A DNA stretch of 64,000 bases from Cryptomeria japonica. Lineage: Eukaryota; Streptophyta; Pinopsida; Cupressales; Cupressaceae. Shown here one piece after another: positions 31,570 through 42,125 of this stretch. Position 1 is the first letter of the stretch. Every line of letters begins with the position of its first letter. The DNA lies in contig NC_081409.1 in the NCBI RefSeq assembly GCF_030272615.1, forward strand, positions 203,299,949 to 203,363,948, in the 5' to 3' direction. The position numbers and the translations under genes are program-made. Under the pieces are notes generated by a model. That model was not told the DNA's origin. It worked only from the letters and a program-made list of their open reading frames with translations, and did no database searches.

Positions 31570-33250
31570 ATTTTCACATCTTATTACACGCACAACATGA
31601 CCCCTTAAGACCACATATGCCCTGATGACACTATACATTCCCTTAGGAGGTCATAGAGGATCACATATAACATACTAGTGTACATGTATGACATTCCCTT
31701 TAGGATCACATAGTGTCCTAAGGGGTCATACGTGGTCCTAAGGGATCACACATGTGTTATAACACATGCGTGACCCCTTAGAACCGCATATGACCCCTTA
31801 TAAAATTGTAGTGTGAACGACATACCCCTTAGTCCGTCAAATAGTGTCTTAACACATGTGTGACCCATTAGAACCGCATATGACCCTTTATAAAATCCTA
31901 GTGTGAACGACATACCCCTTAGTCCATCACATAGTGTCTTAAGGGTTCATATGTGGTCCTAAGGGGTCATGCATACATTAACACATGTGTGACCCCTTAG
32001 TAGGTCACATAGGACCCCTTATAACATCCTACTATACATATGACATTCCCCTTAGGATCACAGAGTGTCCTAAGGGGTCATATGTGGTCCTGAGGGGTCA
32101 TGCATGTGTTATAACATATGCATGACCCCTTAGAACCGCATATGACCCCTTATAAAATCCTAGTGTGAACGACATACCTCTTAGTCCATCACATAGTGTC
32201 TTAAGGGGTCGTATGTTGTCCTAAGGGGTCACACATGCATTAACACATGCGTGACCCCTTAGTAGGTCACATATGACCCCTTATAACATCCTATTGTACA
32301 TATGACATTCCCCTTAGGATCATATAGTGTCCTAAGGGGTCATATGTGATTAGAACCGCATATGACCCCTTATAAAATCCTAGTGTGAACGACATACCCC
32401 TTAGTTCATCACATAGTGTCTTAAGGGGTCGTATGTGGTCCTAAGGGGTCACGCATGCATTGACACATGCGTGACCCCTTAGTAGGTCACATATGACCCC
32501 TTATAACATCCTACTATACATATGACATTTCCTATGTGTCCTAAGGGGTCATATGTGGTCCTGAGGGGTGACCCCTTAGTAGGTCACATATGACCCCTTA
32601 TAACATCCTACTGTACATATGACATTTCCTATGTGTCCTAAGGGGTCATATATGGTCCTGAGGGGTCAGGCATGTGTTATAACACATGCGCGACCCCTTA
32701 GTAGGTCACATATGACCCCTTATAACATCCTACTGTACATATGGCATTCCCCTTAGGATCATATAGTGTCCTAAGGGGTCATATGTGGTCCTGACCCATT
32801 AGAACTGCATATGACCCCTTATAAAATCCTAGTGTGAACAACATACCCCTTAGTTCATCACATAGTGTCTTAAGGGGTCGTATGTGGTCCTAAGGGGTCA
32901 CAAATGCATTGACACATGTGTGACCCCTTAGTAGGTCACATATGACCCCTTATAACATCCTTCTATACATATGGCATTTCCTATGTGTCCTAAGGGGTCA
33001 TATGTGGTCTTAAGGGGTCACGCATGTGTTATAACACATGCGTGACCCCTTAGTAGGTCACATATGACCCCTTATAACATCCTACTGTACATATGACATT
33101 CCCCTTAGGATCATATAGTGTCCTAACATATGCATGACCCCTTAGAACCGCATATGACCCCTTATAAAATCCTAGTGTGAATGACATACCCCTTAGTCCA
33201 TCACATAGTGTCTTAACGGGTCGTATGACATTCCCATTAAGATCACATAT
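31570..33250. repeat. Palindromic array inside the transposon
   Basis: About 1.7 kb built of higher-order units of roughly 200-330 bases. Each unit combines GACCCCTTAGTAGGTCACAT, ACCCCTTATAACATCCTA, ATATGACATTCCCCTTAGGA, GTGTCCTAAGGGGTCATATG and CACATGCGTGACCCCTTAG phrases. It contains long perfect palindromes, for example a 42-base one at 33011-33052 centred on TTATAA. The core phrase GTGTCCTAAGGGGTC is shared with the array outside the transposon, but the rest of the unit is different. Confidence 0.92.
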
Positions 33251-33545
33251 CGCAAATTTAATACTTTTATAATCAAAGATTTAAATATGTATGTCAAAGA
33301 TTTAAATATACACGTGTTAGATCCCTCTATTCTTGAATTTTTTATGTATGTCAAAAATTTAAATATACACGTGTTAGATCTCTCTATCTCTCTGAAATAT
33401 ATGTTATCTCTAGATCTGAAATATATGTTAGACATTCCCGTTCTTGAATTTTTTATGTATGTCAAAGATTTAAATATACACGTGTTAGATCTCTTTATCT
33501 CTCTGAAATATATGTTCTCTCTCTCTCTCACCGAAATATTTGAAA
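33251..33545. repeat. Minisatellite, about 35 bp core
   Basis: The phrase ATGTCAAAGATTTAAATATA + CACGTGTTAGATC occurs three to four times (near 33291, 33348 and 33458), separated by CTCTCTGAAATATATGTT and CTTGAATTTTTTATGTATG. It is a local tandem repeat; the short frames across it are not genes. Confidence 0.85.
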
Positions 33546-33576
33546 TTTTTACATGTATTTTTTGAAAATGAAAATG

Positions 33577-33643
33577 ATCTCTCTCTCTCTCTCATGAAGA
33601 TTTATATGTATAATCTCTCTCTCTCTCTCTCTCTCATGAAAAT

Positions 33644-33720
<77 letters not shown>
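33577..33720. repeat. (CT)n microsatellite upstream of the plus-strand gene
   Basis: Three CT-dinucleotide blocks, the longest about 75 bases (33646-33720), separated by CATGAAGATTTA and CATGAAAATGA. It ends 44 bases before the ATG of the transposon's plus-strand gene, so it may lie in that gene's promoter or 5' UTR, where CT-rich tracts are common in plants. Confidence 0.93.
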
Positions 33721-33725
<5 letters not shown>

Positions 33726-33764
33726 TACTTATTTATTTTAACTTTATGACATGTACCTAGATAG

Positions 33765-35734
33765 ATGGCATCCCAGGATATACCTTCGCAGGCTCCTGAT
33801 CAGGATCCACCTGCGCAGACTCCACATCAGGAGCCACACATTGATGATGTTGATCCTGTTGTGGAGGATCCTCCACAGCAGGATCCCCCCTTGCCTGACA
33901 TTGCTACTATTTTTCAGTACAGTGATCGGGAGTTGCATAGGTTGAGGGCCATATTAGATGACCCTTGTACTGATGGCGTGTACAAGAGTACATGCACGTC
34001 CATTTTTTATAGTTTGCGAACATTGAGGGACTGCTTAGTATCTCATACCTCATTCTCACCTGAGGTTATAGAGGATATATATAGACAGTTGAGGAGTGAG
34101 GTGAGGGGTCCTCATTCTTTTGCTGATGTGGTGGGGGTGGTCTTGAAGGAGACCATCAAGGAGAGATGCTTTCCACAATATCAGGAGAAGAGTAAGGTGA
34201 GGGGATATCAGGTTACCAGATGTATTGACCCACAGGTTGCATCACTGATTTACCCACGATTCTTAGCTGCCCATGGTCGTTATCCTAATAACGACCAGAT
34301 ACCATTATACTTTGCACAACAGGTATTTGTTGAGGTTCATTGTCAGATGAAACCAAACTACCTTGATATTCCAAGATATTATGGACAAGGGAGGGGCAGG
34401 ATTGCTGATAGAGATGAATATCGTAGGCATGATAAAGCTCCGCCTAGACACAGGGACCTTGTTGGCCAGAGATTTCCTGCAGTAGTCCCAGCCATGGCAC
34501 CCATAGCGGATCACGTTGTGATTGCTTCTGAGAGAGAAGCAATTGATAGGATTGGACAGATTGCATCAACAACAGCCACCATATCTTCTGACTGGGTGGG
34601 CAAATATATGATGAGTCGACCACGTTCGCGATCATCCACAGATCATGCATCTTCTAGTCATGGGGGGGCTTCAGATTCAAATGATCGCTATATTTCTGCT
34701 AGCATCCCCTCCCCGGATGAGGTAGCAGCTATAGTCGGAGGTAGTAGACATGTACAGATGTCACAGTATTTAGTCGAGGACCTACTACATGCTTATAGTT
34801 TTATTTCATCTCGACTTGGGATACCATTGGCTGATCTTAGAGAGGAGATTCTCAAAGATGGTCAGGCTACAGCAACATCAACGCATACCCTGAGGCAGTC
34901 ACAGCATTCTCATCACTCTACGCATGCTCCAAGCACTAACCCACCTACAGATCACTCTGTTGCTGCAGAGGAGGAGCTATGAGCTGATCAGGTCCATACC
35001 ACAGATGAGGGTCGCTTGGATTCATTTGAGGAGGAGATACGAGCTGATCAGGTCCATATCACAGATGAGGGTTTGGACTCATTTGAGGATCAACTGAGAG
35101 ATTTGAGTCATACTGGATTTATGGACATGCTACTACAGTGAGACACTTCATCCGCGATGCCCACTCATCTAGTTAGCCCCTTGCACTCCTCAGTGATACG
35201 TACAACTAGAGAGAGATATCCAGGCACGAGTGATGTTGTTGATATGATCACGGGACAGGATCAGACTATACAGCCTACTCTAGGTGATACACAGGTATGT
35301 ACATGTACATGTGCGTTTAAATTTTTAGAAGATATGTATACATGTTGCAAATTTGTAGGATAAATCTATATATATAGATCACATTTAATAAATAATCTAG
35401 AGTTCTAAGTTTTAATTTGTAGATCATTTAAATTGATCGTGGACTAATCCTTAAATTGACAGTTAGCTCATGTCACTCCTTCCTTGAGCTCTAAGTGTGT
35501 GCGTAGGAGAGATTCTTTAGATGTTGTTAGTGTACAGGTTAGTTATGGTTTTTGGTACATATATGTACATGTATGTATACATGCACGTTATAATTTATAT
35601 TTAAATTTTTATTTAACTCTACTTGGATTTGATGTACATGCACGTCTAGAGAGATAGATATATTATATTTAATATTTAAATAAATTCTACTTTTGCAGGA
35701 CTCCCCCTCAGATGGTCGCTCAGTTCGTAGGTGA
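33765..35734 (+). pseudogene. Transposon accessory gene, three exons, unknown protein
   Basis: The proposed exons are 33765-35294, 35463-35537 and 35699-35734, joined at ACACAG|GTATGT, GACAG|TTAGCT, GTACAG|GTTAGT and TTTGCAG|GACTCC. All are phase 0, giving a 546-codon product ending VRR. Two TGA codons break exon 1: 34980-34982 (a parallel copy of the phrase reads CGA) and 35139-35141. Residues 1-50 are Pro/Gln/Asp-rich. A helical domain follows (about 50-210), with YSLRTLRDCLVSHTSFSPEV and YPRFLAAHGRYPNN. The C-terminal half is Ser/His/Thr-rich. A ~55 bp tandem duplication (GAGCTGATCAGGTCCATA) lies at 34981-35080. It may be a DNA-binding or helper protein; I do not recognise the family. Confidence 0.7.
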
Positions 35735-36827
35735 CATGATCCCTATTGATTTGCTCCAGACTTTATAGCTCATTTACATTTATCTTTTTATAGACTTTCA
35801 TATTATATATATTCATGCACGTACATGGAGTTTAGACTCTAGATTATACTTTATACTTGGTTTGTGTTTGATCAGATTATACATGTTTGATTATATTAGA
35901 TTTATACATGTTTGATTATATTATAGATTTATACATGTTTGATTAGATTGTATATTTCATGCATGTACAATGAAGCTAATACTTGATTTGTGTTTGATCA
36001 GATTATACATGTTTGATTATATTAGATTTATACATGTTTGATTAGATTGTATATTTCATGCATGTACAATGAAGTTTAGACTCTAGATTATACTTTATAC
36101 CTGATTTGTGTTTGATCAAATTATACATGTTTGATTAGATTAGATTTATATATGTTTGATTAGATTAGATTTAAATACATGTTTGATTAGATTGTATATT
36201 TCATGAATGTACAATGAAGTTTAGACTCTAGATTATACTTTATACCTGATTTGTGTTTGATCAGATTATACATGTTTGATTATATGAAATATATTTCAAA
36301 CAAAAGAGTATGTATGATTATACATGTGTTTGATTTTCAAACAAAAGAGTATGTATGAAATGAACAAACTAAAATTAATAGATCATGTATTGAATAGTTC
36401 ACATGGTATGTGAGCTTCTAGGTATGTATATTGTAGTTAAATAGTTCACAACATGTACATGTCCTAATTACAAATGTCCTAATTCCATATTATATCAATT
36501 TTACAAATGTACATATTACATTCTAATTTAAATATGCATTTTTTAATTAAATTATTTTAACTAGTGGTCCTTACAAATTACATGCATTTAGAATTAGATA
36601 CAGTACCTTATACATACAAATTAAACATGCATTTAAACATGTACATGTACTTGAATTAACTTTGAATACATCCTAATTTGATATAATGTATAAATAAACT
36701 TAAAAAATATTTATCCTTTAGTTTCAAAACAAGTTAAGAGATCTAGAATTTATCTTGAGTACATTAAAATTCAATTCATGTGGGTTGAACCACATGTGTA
36801 CTTTGGATTACTAAATATATATATAGT
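35735..36827. repeat. AT-rich tandem repeat between the two convergent genes
   Basis: From about 35830 to 36290, a unit of roughly 100-145 bases (GATTTGTGTTTGATCAGATT, ATACATGTTTGATTATATTAG, ATTTCATGCATGTACAATGAAG, TTTAGACTCTAGATTATACTT) occurs about four times with internal deletions. The remainder to 36827 is AT-rich with many ACATGT palindromes. Both genes of the transposon end toward this block, so it may contain their 3' UTRs. Confidence 0.75.
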
Positions 36828-39800
36828 TCATACCACATCAAGTGGTTCAGAACGCTCTTCAATAACACTTAATATTTTGTCATGATCTTCACTATCTAGT
36901 CTCCACTTTTGAGACCGCCCTCGATGTGGAACTGTTTGAAGAATTAGGCCAACAGCAATGACCAAGTGACTATACTGATATACCTTGTTGTCAATTTGGT
37001 ATTCAGTGAAATGAATCCCATGTTGAACAATTTTAACTTGTTTGAAATATGTCCCTTGCACTACAACTGATCCTGCATGAACATGTATATAAGAAACGTG
37101 AGAAATTAAAAATTTCCACATAAGCGATTTGTACATGTACATATTCAAATCATAACTCAAACCTGTGGGAAATGACATTCCATCACTCATCTCATATTTT
37201 GATAACTTATTTCTCTCTTCTGTGCAACGCAATAAATAATAACTAACACCTTCTATATTTCCATCTTCTGCTATGACTGCAAAAATATCTCCTGCAATTT
37301 GACACAAGTTAAATAAATTCTAAGTTATATGTCATTTTTAAGGAAATATTTACATGTGTACGTCATGTATGTACCTTTTTTAATCAATCCTGAAATATAA
37401 TCGTAATTACCAGAAATCAAAGGAATGTCTTCAAAGTTTTCATCCTCATTTGAATCCTCGTATGTGTCAGAAACATCTAGTGGCACCATTTTCCATTCAC
37501 TAACATATCCAAGCTCTTGGTTCTTGCAATCAACATAGTTTTCGAAAATGCGTTCAGAACAAAAACATGAATAATCCCTAGTGTATAATGTCCATGGGCG
37601 ATTATCTGTACTCATGACACAATGCAAAGATCTTGTCCTCTCCACACTCTTGCATCCATGCATTGATTTTCTATCCACATCTGCAAAATGTACATGTGTA
37701 CAAGAATGTACATGTAGATCAAGTTGTTAAATTGAAACATTTGAAATAGGAACATTTTTTAAAAAATTAAATAAAATACTAAAAGAGAACACATACCGGT
37801 TATCTCCCAAAACACTCTATATGGAATGGGTCTGTATGTTCTCGATGATGATTCCCCAGGATAATTAGGTTGCTCAAAGTGTTTCTTACACCATTCAACA
37901 ACATCATGTGCATCTTCTATACGTTCTCTTGTGTACTTTATTTGATGATTTATTAGAGCACGTTTGATACAAGCCCCTGCACCATCATGTTCACCCTTTC
38001 CATGACCACTCTCAAAAAAACTCCAAACATGTGATATTTTGTCATTTCGATGATATCTACATAGTGCATAAAATGGCCTCGAAGATTTGAATTGTGTCGC
38101 ACATCCATCAGACCAAACAAAATGTGTAACTATTGTTATGCCTCTATCTTTCAAATATTCAAAAAACTTCTTAAAGCAATGTTGTACAAAAAGTGTGTCA
38201 TGCTCCTTATCATCACTGATATAGAAGTGGTACTCTTTCTTAATGACACGATTTTCAAATGTACTATCAACACCATCCAAATTCATCTGTGCATGTCGAT
38301 AACACACATGCACCAAAATAGTGATTTGCTTTGAAAAGTAATACTCTGATTGAATCTCTTTTTGATGTGCAAAAGAGTAATTCTCTGCAAAGTCAACTAC
38401 AGATAGAATAGTTCCAAGTGGGAAAGTGTCTCTTAATCTTTTAAATTGTTCTGCTTGCCACTTGGCAAAAAAACCATGGCATATGTATGGTTTTATCAAC
38501 TTACGAAAATTTTCCATAAATGTTCCAATAGGTATTTCCTCTTCTACATAATCTAGCCTTGTAGATTCCTTTCCAAATTTTGTTTCAAATTTTTTGTACT
38601 TGTAACTCTTGCAATTTACCATCTTCCTCGTGTCAGTATCTTCATCTCTCAAAGGCAATTTAGCCAAGTCCCCACATGTTCCACAAATTCCTGTTATGCA
38701 ATTTATTTGACCGGTTGCATTATCATCTCATTTATCACATAAGATGGATGCTATGAATTGACTTGTTCGTTTAGGAGGAGCATTTTCATAACCATCACTA
38801 TCTTCTCTAATCTTTCGAAACACCTGATAGTACAAGTCAAATTCGATGTGATAATGACAACAACAAGTTTCAAAAACTTTGTTTAACTTCACATAATATG
38901 GCCTTAATCGTTCAAACATGGTTTGTCCAATCTTTATATGAGGGTTTGTTTTAGTAAACAATACATACAATTCATGTTTTGTTGTGTCTATCCAATGTTT
39001 TACATGGAGATCATAACGATCAGGACCAATCCTTTGCTTGATAACATCTCTACTATTTGATGAAGGATGAGTATTATCATTCCAAAAACTTGTCACAAAG
39101 TTCCTAACAACATCTTCAATTCTATCATAACGAGGACCTCTACACATAATTGCCCAATTCCCTTATGAGGTAGTATCATCCAAAATCTTTCTCCTTTTAA
39201 CATATTTAGATATTGTCCTTCTACTAAAACCAAACTCAGATGACAGTGAAGAGATTTGTCTTTTTTGAGGCAATCTTTGATTTACTAACGATGTCAACAT
39301 CACTCTTATTGAAATGGTCTTATCTAGTTTTCGAGATTTTTTACCAATGTTCACCAAACCTTTCTTAACATTATCAACAATAGATTTTTGTAGCTGAGAA
39401 GATTTCCTCTTTTGACTTGTTGTATCTATACCCAACAATTTCATTGGATCTATTAAGTCTTTATGAGTAAGTACAATTGATAACAATTGAGCTTTTTCTA
39501 GTGTAGTATCAAGATTGTTGAAATGAGACATTATTTCTTTTCCACTTTTATTCATTGACCTCCTTTTAGTATGTCTAGGTTCTTCACTGAGACGTTTCAA
39601 CTCATCCACATCCATTTCAAGTAAATGATCTAAATTTTTATAAGAAATATTTATCTTCACCTATTTAGCTAGATCCACAATATGCTCATCCATATCAGTG
39701 GTAGGAGGTAAGGAGCCTAACCCCTCTCCTTCAAAGGTCTCCATTGGTTCAACTTGAACAATCTCCTCCCTATGTTCATCAACTATATTGTGTTCTTCAA

Positions 39801-40976
39801 TAGGTTCGTTTGCCCGTTCTACACATAATTTAAGAGTTTGTGTAAGGTTCTTGAATTAATCAGAGATTATTCAATTAGGTTTAAGAATAGGGGTGAATTT
39901 GGCTTAAAGCTTTACATGTTAAAATTAGCCCGTTCAATTTGGTTTATTAAATTTAATTACTTTCAGGACCTTATTGTTATAACTCTAATTAAATTACCTG
40001 TTTAGGTTTAAAGTTCAATTTGTTCTCAGGTTAGGATTAAAGTTCAATCTCTAATTTTGAGCACTAATTTAACACATAAAATAAAATTTTGATAAATTAG
40101 AAATTCCAATTTTGAAAATTAAAAGTACAAATATTTTGATGAATGCATACGATAAAGGTGACCTCATATTAATTTGTTATGGACCATAATGTAGGTGGAC
40201 TATAATTTGTCACATGTGTGTATATTTAAGACCTATTAATGCATAATAGACCTCCTAATCTGAAATGTTTTTGCATGTACGTGAAGTCATATAAATAGTT
40301 CACCTAAATTATTCAACATGTTTAATAGGTTATAAATTTATGTCACATTTAAGACCTATAATCAATGTAATAGTCCTAATAGGCCTTATTATTAAAATCA
40401 ATATGACCACGTATGAAAAAACATTTCAATATTAATATACTTAACTCCCTTTAAGACAAATATATTATGTGATATTAAAGGACCTATCACATGAAATTAC
40501 AAGTGTACATGTAGATTAAATATTCAATATATATAATTTAGAACCTAGAAATTATGACATAATAGGTCTTATTAATTTTATGACTTAATAGGTCTTATCT
40601 ATTATAAATGGACTTAATTATATAGGAGAAAAATGCAATTACACAACAAGCAAGTTGATGGAATTTGAAATTTGCAAATACACATGTATTATCTCAAATT
40701 AATTATGCTTTCCAATTAAAACAAGATTATTTTTAATCCTATTATTTCCAATTAATTTAATTAAGATTTTTTAAATTAATTTTTATTAAAAATATTAGAT
40801 AAAAAATATTGAACTAATTAATTGTTACTTAATACATATTAAATTAAATAGAAATAAAATTAAAAATACATACTTGCATCATGATATCTTTGTCTTCTTT
40901 GTTCTCGATATCTTTCTTCCGTTTCGGGAGAATAATTCCTTGAAGTCTTATTTTGCCTTCTCTTCTTGTTCCCCAT
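36828..40976 (-). pseudogene. Sola-like transposase, five exons, three nonsense codons
   Basis: The proposed exons (minus) are 40976-40874, 39818-37797, 37680-37375, 37291-37163 and 37072-36828. Each is bounded by GT...AG (GCAA|GTATGT; TGTGTAG|AACG; CCG|GTATGT; TTTGCAG|ATGTGG; AAAG|GTACAT; TTGCAG|GAGA; CACAG|GTTTGA; ATGCAG|GATC) with matching phases, about 934 codons in all. Exon 2 holds a helix-turn-helix-like SSEFGFSRRTISKYVKRRK and the catalytic-type core: VVDFAENYSF (about 38390), HFVWSDGCATQFK (38100) and FFESGHGKGEHDGAG (38010). These supply plausible D, D and E residues. Stops within exon 2: TAG near 39661, TAA near 39165 and TGA near 38728. Normally it would cut at the terminal repeats and move the element. 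The Sola assignment rests on remembered family motifs; a domesticated or captured gene is the alternative. Confidence 0.8.
39824..40873 (-). other. First intron of the Sola-like transposase gene
   Basis: A very AT-rich stretch of about 1.05 kb between the GTATGT donor after exon 1 and the TGTGTAG acceptor at 39819. No coding sequence or repeat was recognised. Confidence 0.6.
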
Positions 40977-41181
40977 GCTTTTACAAAAAACCTTCAAATT
41001 ATTGCCCTCAAAATAATTTTCAAATGTCTTCTCTCATCCAAAAAATGTGAATTATTTTAATCATTTGTGTGATAAAAAATGAAAAAAATTATGGACATTT
41101 ATACAACTCCACAAATGAAAAAAAAAAAAAAAATGCATCGGCCAAAGTTCAAACGAAACCCAACTGTTAAAAATGGTCGGG

Positions 41182-41312
41182 TTCGCTCGAACATGACCGT
41201 TACAAAAAAGTATGGGCCAAAATCAAGCCCATTGGTTCGAGCGAATGGGGGTTCACTCAAACCCCTTATGGTTCAAGCGAACCCAATTCGCTCGAAGTAC
41301 TGTTCATTCGAA
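41182..41312. repeat. Right subterminal cluster of TTCGAGCGAA repeats
   Basis: Six copies of TTCGAGCGAA/TTCGCTCGAA, three with one or two mismatches (TTCACTCAAA, TTCAAGCGAA, TTCATTCGAA), in 131 bases. It mirrors the cluster at 30743-30906, about 0.8 kb from the right end. Confidence 0.83.
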
Positions 41313-42085
41313 CCCTCCAATTAGAGGTTTCTCCCAAAAAATTTTAGAGTTCTGAAGAATTAATGACTTCGGAGCTCTAGTTCAAAGCACAAATGAAATA
41401 ATCTTGATAACCCAAAAATATTAAATGGTAGTACTCGGAGCAAGCTTTCCAACGAGTATAATTTTGTTATATTTTGAATTTATTATGTTCTTGTTTTTTT
41501 AATTTTATGGAAAATTGGTTTTTCACCGAACATGAACTTCTCTGTTCAACGGATTGGGAAAAATAAGAAACTAATTCAAAAAAATTCTGAAAAATATCTA
41601 TGCTCCTGGTATTGATGTCTTCTTTCTAACAAAAAAAAAAATTTGAATTTCGATTTATATAGAACAAGTTATATGTTTAAACGTAAACCTATGTCTGAAT
41701 TATGACTAGTCGAACTTCAAAACTCTATAAAATAAAAAATGTTGAACATATCACTATAAAACCAAATGCAAGCCCTGGATATTGATGTTACAAACCAAAA
41801 TTCGAAAGAATTGAGTTTTTATCATTTATAGAAAAAAAGTTATACATTTCGGGAGGCACATCACTCTTAAAAAATGTAGTTTGTTGTAAAAAACTACTTT
41901 TCGAGGGAGATGGAAAATTTTTAAAAAAAATCCTTCAAAAAAATTTGAAAAAAATGTATATAGAATCTGCAAACAAAATGCTAGAAATCACTAATTTACA
42001 TCATCTTCAAATTTTTAATAGTTTAAAAGTTATAGTTCTCGGAAGTTGAAGATTATTTTTAAAATGTACATCTCAGTGTCAAAAG
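41313..42085. other. Right arm of the transposon, no gene seen
   Basis: AT-rich sequence between the subterminal repeats and the right terminal repeat, with several AAAAATTTGAAAAAAAT-like runs. No coding potential seen. Confidence 0.6.
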
Positions 42086-42121
42086 TGGCAAAAAAGTGGG
42101 AACCATTATTTTGAGTTCACC
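42086..42121 (-). repeat. Right terminal inverted repeat of the Sola-like transposon
   Basis: 36 bases; reverse complement begins GGGTGAACTCAAAATAATGG and pairs with 30667-30700. Followed by the CTTT duplication. Confidence 0.88.
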
Positions 42122-42125
42122 CCTT

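Larger units (their letters stand above)
30667..42121 (-). mobile_element. Sola-like DNA transposon, 11.46 kb, with two genes
   Basis: The ends are inverted repeats: 30667-30700 (GGGTGAATTCAC...GGTTCCCACTTTTGCC) and 42086-42121, its reverse complement with a few differences. CTTT flanks both sides (30663-30666 and 42122-42125), and the copia integrase frame is restored when the element plus one CTTT is removed (GVVER|KNKTILD). A 4-bp target duplication and the encoded transposase (DFAENY, WSDG..TQFK and FFESGHGKGEHDG motifs) point to the Sola superfamily, from memory of its description. Inside are subterminal repeats, a palindromic array, a CT microsatellite, a plus-strand gene and the minus-strand transposase gene. 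Both genes carry nonsense codons, so this copy is not autonomous. Confidence 0.85.

Noticed and set aside
33540-33749. Open frame with a long Leu-Ser repeat
   Set aside because: It is a translation of the (CT)n microsatellite.
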